This document shows, piece by piece, positions 61,075 through 64,000 of a stretch of DNA of 64,000 nucleotides. The notes below the pieces were generated by a model, which saw nothing but the letters and a program-made list of their open reading frames with translations, was not told the DNA's origin and made no database searches. The translations under genes and the position numbers were made by a program. Source of the DNA: Cryobacterium cheniae (lineage in GTDB: Bacteria > Actinomycetota > Actinomycetes > Actinomycetales > Microbacteriaceae); contig NZ_SOGN01000048.1 of the NCBI RefSeq assembly GCF_004403395.1, forward strand, positions 43,301 to 107,300, read 5' to 3'. Position 1 is the stretch's first letter. Each line of letters begins with the position of its first letter.

Positions 61075-62487
61075 ATGTCTGCTGACCCTGAGGACTATCG
61101 CCCGGCGCTGGAGCGAGCCAGGGTCCATGCCCTGGACTGGCTCTCCTCCCTGCCCACCCGCCCGGTGGGGCCGCGGGCCAACGCCGACACACTCGCCACG
61201 GGCTTCGCAGCGCCCCTGCCTCTGCAGCCGACGGACCCGGCAACCGTGATCGACGAACTCGCCCGGCTGGCCGAGCCGGGCCTGATGGCCATGCCGTCCG
61301 GTCGTTTCTTCGGCTGGGTGATCGGTGGCACGCTGCCGGCGGCCCTGGCCGCCGACTGGCTGGTCAGCGCCTGGGACCAGAACGCCGGCATGCGCTTCGC
61401 CACGCCGGCGACCGCGGCCGCCGAGGAGGCTGCCGGCGGCTGGATCCTCGACCTCCTGGGCTTGCCGGCGGGCGCCGACGTGGGCTTCACCACCGGGGCC
61501 ACCATGGCCAACTTCGTGGGGCTGGCCGCCGGCCGGGATCACGTTCTCGGTCAGGTGGGCTGGGATGTCGCCGAAAAGGGGCTGTCCGGGTCGCCGCGCG
61601 TTTCCGTGCTGGTGGGCGAGGAACGACACGCGGTGATCGACCTCGCCCTCCGCTACCTGGGTCTCGGTGCCCCCATCGTCGTGGCGGCCGACGACCAGGG
61701 CCGGATGCTCCCTGACGACTGTGCGGCGGTGCTCGCCGGGTGCGAGGGTCCCACGATCGTCTGCCTGCAAGCCGGCAACCTGCACTCCGGCGCCTTCGAC
61801 CCGGTGGGCGAACTCACCGAACTCGCCCACCGGCACGGCGCGTGGGTTCACGTCGACGGCGCCTTCGGCCTCTGGGCGGCCGCCAGTCCGCGCTACCGTG
61901 AGCGGCTGGCGGGCCTCGATTTGGCCGATTCCTGGGCCACCGACGCGCACAAGACCCTCAACGTCCCCTACGACTGCGGCATCGCCATCGTTGCCCGGCC
62001 CGCCGAGGTGCGCTCCACCTTCGGGGTGCACACCAGCTACCTCGTCGCCGACGAGACCGGGCCCGGAGACCCGTATGAGAAGGTTCCCGAGCTGTCACGC
62101 CGGGCGCGCGGTGTACCGGTCTGGGCGGCGCTGCGCTCCCTGGGTCGGTCCGGCACGGTGGCGCTGGTGGAACGCCTGGCCGATCAGGCCCGGGCCATCG
62201 CCGACGGGCTCGCACGTATCCCGGGCGCCGAAGTGCTGAACGAGGTGGTCTTCACCCAGGTCTGCGTCAGCTTCGGCGACGACGAACGCACCCGGCGGGT
62301 GACCGAGGCGCTGCTCGCCGGGGGGACTGCCTGGATGTCGGGCTCGCGGTGGCGGAACCGGGACGTGCTGCGGGTGTCTGTGAGCAACTGGTCGACGGAT
62401 GCGGCGGACGTCATCGCTTCCGTGGCCGCCGTCGAACGCGCCTGCGCCACCGTCTCGCGCGACCACCCGACGGAATATGCAGATTAG
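61075..62487 (+). CDS. PLP-dependent group II decarboxylase family protein
   Basis: A 470-residue fold-type I enzyme of the aromatic/glutamate decarboxylase group. The PLP lysine is K293 in TDAHKTLNVPYDCG; HVDGAFGLWAA supplies the aspartate that contacts the pyridine nitrogen and FTTGATMANFVGLAAGRD is the cofactor phosphate region. ATG 61075 lies 9 bases after copB, so cotranscription is possible though no functional link is clear. Substrate unknown; annotations of related proteins range from L-2,4-diaminobutyrate to tyrosine decarboxylase. Confidence 0.87.
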   Translation: MSADPEDYRPALERARVHALDWLSSLPTRPVGPRANADTLATGFAAPLPLQPTDPATVIDELARLAEPGLMAMPSGRFFGWVIGGTLPAALAADWLVSAWDQNAGMRFATPATAAAEEAAGGWILDLLGLPAGADVGFTTGATMANFVGLAAGRDHVLGQVGWDVAEKGLSGSPRVSVLVGEERHAVIDLALRYLGLGAPIVVAADDQGRMLPDDCAAVLAGCEGPTIVCLQAGNLHSGAFDPVGELTELAHRHGAWVHVDGAFGLWAAASPRYRERLAGLDLADSWATDAHKTLNVPYDCGIAIVARPAEVRSTFGVHTSYLVADETGPGDPYEKVPELSRRARGVPVWAALRSLGRSGTVALVERLADQARAIADGLARIPGAEVLNEVVFTQVCVSFGDDERTRRVTEALLAGGTAWMSGSRWRNRDVLRVSVSNWSTDAADVIASVAAVERACATVSRDHPTEYAD

Positions 62488-62682
62488 AGAATATAACCCG
62501 AATTCGGTCAGATTTACATCATGATCGGGGCCCGGTCCGGGCGGCGATTCGGTCGTTGATCGGCGGCCGCCGCCGATGTTCCGTGAAAACCTGCCGGAGC
62601 CGACGGTCGTAGGATCAAAGCAACAAGGATTGCCACAGGTTGCCGGTTGCGCCGGATTCACCGGCAACTGGAGGAATATACA

Positions 62683-64000
62683 GTGCTCGCACAACCACGG
62701 GTCGTCATCGTCGGCGGCGGAATCAGCGGATTGGCGACAGCACACTACCTGCATCGCCGGCTCGGCGACCGAGTGCACCTCACTCTGGTCGAGGGCGGGG
62801 CGCGGCTCGGAGGCAAGATTTCCACCGAGCAGATCGGCGGTCACCTCGTCGACGTGGGGCCTGACGCGCTGATGGTGCGCGCACCCGTGACGGCAACCCT
62901 CATCGAAGACCTCGGCCTCAGCGCCCTCGTCGTTTCCCCGGCCGGGTCCGGTGCCCGGATCTGGTCGCGCGGCAGTCTTCGCCGCCTCCCCGCCGGCACC
63001 CTCTTCGGCATCCCCGATCGCCTGCTTCCCCTGATGAAATCCCGCCTCCTGTCGCCGCTCGGCCTGGCCCGCGCTGCTTTGGACCTGGTCAAACCGGCCC
63101 CGGTCGGGCTGCCCGACGACCCCACGATCGCGGAACTCGTGCGACCGCGAATGGGTGCGCAGGTGTTCGACCGGCTCGTCGACCCGCTGCTCGGAGGTGT
63201 ACACGCCGGTCGGGCGGACGAGCTCAGCGCCCGCAGCACGGCCCCCGACATCGAGGCGCTCGCCCGCGGCAATCGCAGCCTCTACCTCGGGCTGCGCGGT
63301 CGGCGTAAGAACGCCGCGGCGAAGCCCGGCGGTGCCGGCGGTGCGGCCCTCGTCACGCTCCGTGGGGGGCTGGCCCGGTTGATCGACGCGCTGGCCACCC
63401 GCGTCGAGGGCGACGATGTGCGCCTCGGCTCGGCGGTCGTCGCCGTCGCGCGCGGAACTGGCGGCTACGAGGTGACCCTGAGCGATGGCACGGTCCTCGA
63501 GGCGGACGCGGTGGTGCTCGCCATCCCCGCGTTCGGTGCGGCGGCCATGGTGCGCGCGGAGGCCCCCGACCTGGCCGCCGCGCTGGCCGGCATCCCGTAC
63601 GTCGATGTCGCCACGATCTGCCTGGCCTACCCGCGCGCCGCCGTCGGCCACGACCTGGACGGAACGGGGTTCCTGGTGCCGCCGGAGGAAGGCAAACTCA
63701 TCGTCGGCTGCACCTGGTCCAGCGCAAAGTGGCCGCACCTCGCCGACACCAACACCGTGCTCATCCGCTGCATGGTGGGCCGGCGCCGGGACCAGCGCTG
63801 GGTCGACCTCGACGAGGACACCCTGGTCAGCCAGGTCCACGCCGAGCTCGTGGAGGCCATGGGCCTGACCGGGCGCCCGACCGAGCATCACATCGAGCGC
63901 TGGATGCAGGGGATGCCCCAATACATCGTGGGTCATCGGGGCCGGCTGGAGGCCGCGGAGGAAGCACTGGGGCGGCTGCCGGGGCTCTACCTGACCGGTT
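62683..64000 (+). CDS. hemY: Protoporphyrinogen/coproporphyrinogen oxidase (5' part)
   Basis: The first 439 codons of a flavoenzyme oxidising a porphyrinogen in haem synthesis; in Gram-positive bacteria this family (HemY/CgoX) acts on coproporphyrinogen III. The FAD motif VVIVGGGISGLATAHYL, LVEGGARLGGKISTEQ, DVGPDALMVR and VFDRLVDPLLGGVHAG are characteristic. GTG 62683 has GGAGGA at 62670-62675. The frame is open to the window edge, so the C-terminal FAD-binding end is missing only because the window stops. Haem biosynthesis genes probably follow. Confidence 0.93.
   Translation, partial: MLAQPRVVIVGGGISGLATAHYLHRRLGDRVHLTLVEGGARLGGKISTEQIGGHLVDVGPDALMVRAPVTATLIEDLGLSALVVSPAGSGARIWSRGSLRRLPAGTLFGIPDRLLPLMKSRLLSPLGLARAALDLVKPAPVGLPDDPTIAELVRPRMGAQVFDRLVDPLLGGVHAGRADELSARSTAPDIEALARGNRSLYLGLRGRRKNAAAKPGGAGGAALVTLRGGLARLIDALATRVEGDDVRLGSAVVAVARGTGGYEVTLSDGTVLEADAVVLAIPAFGAAAMVRAEAPDLAAALAGIPYVDVATICLAYPRAAVGHDLDGTGFLVPPEEGKLIVGCTWSSAKWPHLADTNTVLIRCMVGRRRDQRWVDLDEDTLVSQVHAELVEAMGLTGRPTEHHIERWMQGMPQYIVGHRGRLEAAEEALGRLPGLYLTG

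Noticed and set aside
62578-62590. GTTCCGTGAAAAC upstream of hemY as a possible parS
   Set aside because: Core CACGTG is broken and the arms do not match.
1-64000. CRISPR arrays, rRNA genes, insertion sequences or prophage
   Set aside because: No regularly spaced repeats with unique spacers, no rRNA segments and no transposase or phage structural gene were seen; the only mobile-looking traces are the DUF222 relic and the short dispersed repeats.

Overview
This window is the replication-origin region of a high-GC Gram-positive chromosome. The gene order rpmH-dnaA-dnaN-gnd-recF-dciA-gyrB-gyrA, the par locus beside it, the pknB/pknA/pbpA/rodA/pstP/fha wall-growth operon, crgA and a class E sortase all point to Actinobacteria. 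The details (trxB-trxA-aminotransferase-ddl on the far side of parAB, many GTG/TTG starts, a mevalonate cluster) fit Microbacteriaceae, perhaps Cryobacterium-like; the genus is a guess.

Layout. 0-3.8 kb: thioredoxin reductase and thioredoxin, a PLP aminotransferase and a D-Ala-D-Ala ligase-family gene. 3.8-6.0 kb: a gene-poor, repeat-rich stretch with five parS centromere sites, a heptamer tandem array and a family of dispersed repeats. 6.0-11.0 kb (minus strand): rpmH, rnpA, yidD, yidC, jag, rsmG, parA and parB, with a sixth parS lying across the parA start codon. 11.2-13.2 kb: DnaA boxes, dnaA and the probable oriC between dnaA and dnaN. 13.2-22.0 kb: the replication operons through gyrA and a DUF3566 membrane protein. 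22.0-22.6 kb: tRNA-Ile, tRNA-Ala and two strong terminators.

22.6-28.4 kb: an unknown membrane protein, a cyclophilin and a rhomboid protease, then a compact minus-strand operon (ACAD-like flavoprotein, PIG-L deacetylase fused to a NodS-like methyltransferase, GT2 glycosyltransferase) downstream of dps. This operon is the best candidate for an undescribed pathway. 28.5-39.5 kb: crgA, sortase E, a 53-residue membrane protein, a glutamine amidotransferase (trpG/pabA), and the seven-gene Ser/Thr kinase, penicillin-binding protein and FHA operon that couples signalling to wall synthesis.

39.7-47 kb: tRNA-Leu, a decayed DUF222/HNH gene, a DnaA-box cluster and a mevalonate locus: a fused HMG-CoA reductase/mevalonate kinase, phosphomevalonate kinase and diphosphomevalonate decarboxylase on one strand, HMG-CoA synthase divergent. 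Together these convert acetoacetyl-CoA plus acetyl-CoA to isopentenyl diphosphate. 47-54 kb: a surface protein with an LARTG anchor (a likely sortase E substrate), a secreted SGNH esterase, a GH65 disaccharide phosphorylase translationally coupled to beta-phosphoglucomutase, and an orphan membrane-anchored extracellular protein. 54-64 kb: PEP synthase with its kinase/phosphorylase regulator, a NYN-domain protein, a divergent copper chaperone/CPH-type ATPase pair around a CsoR-type operator, a group II PLP decarboxylase, and the 5' part of a porphyrinogen oxidase (hemY/cgoX) cut by the window end.

All calls rest on reading the sequence and on knowledge of the families; no database search was run.
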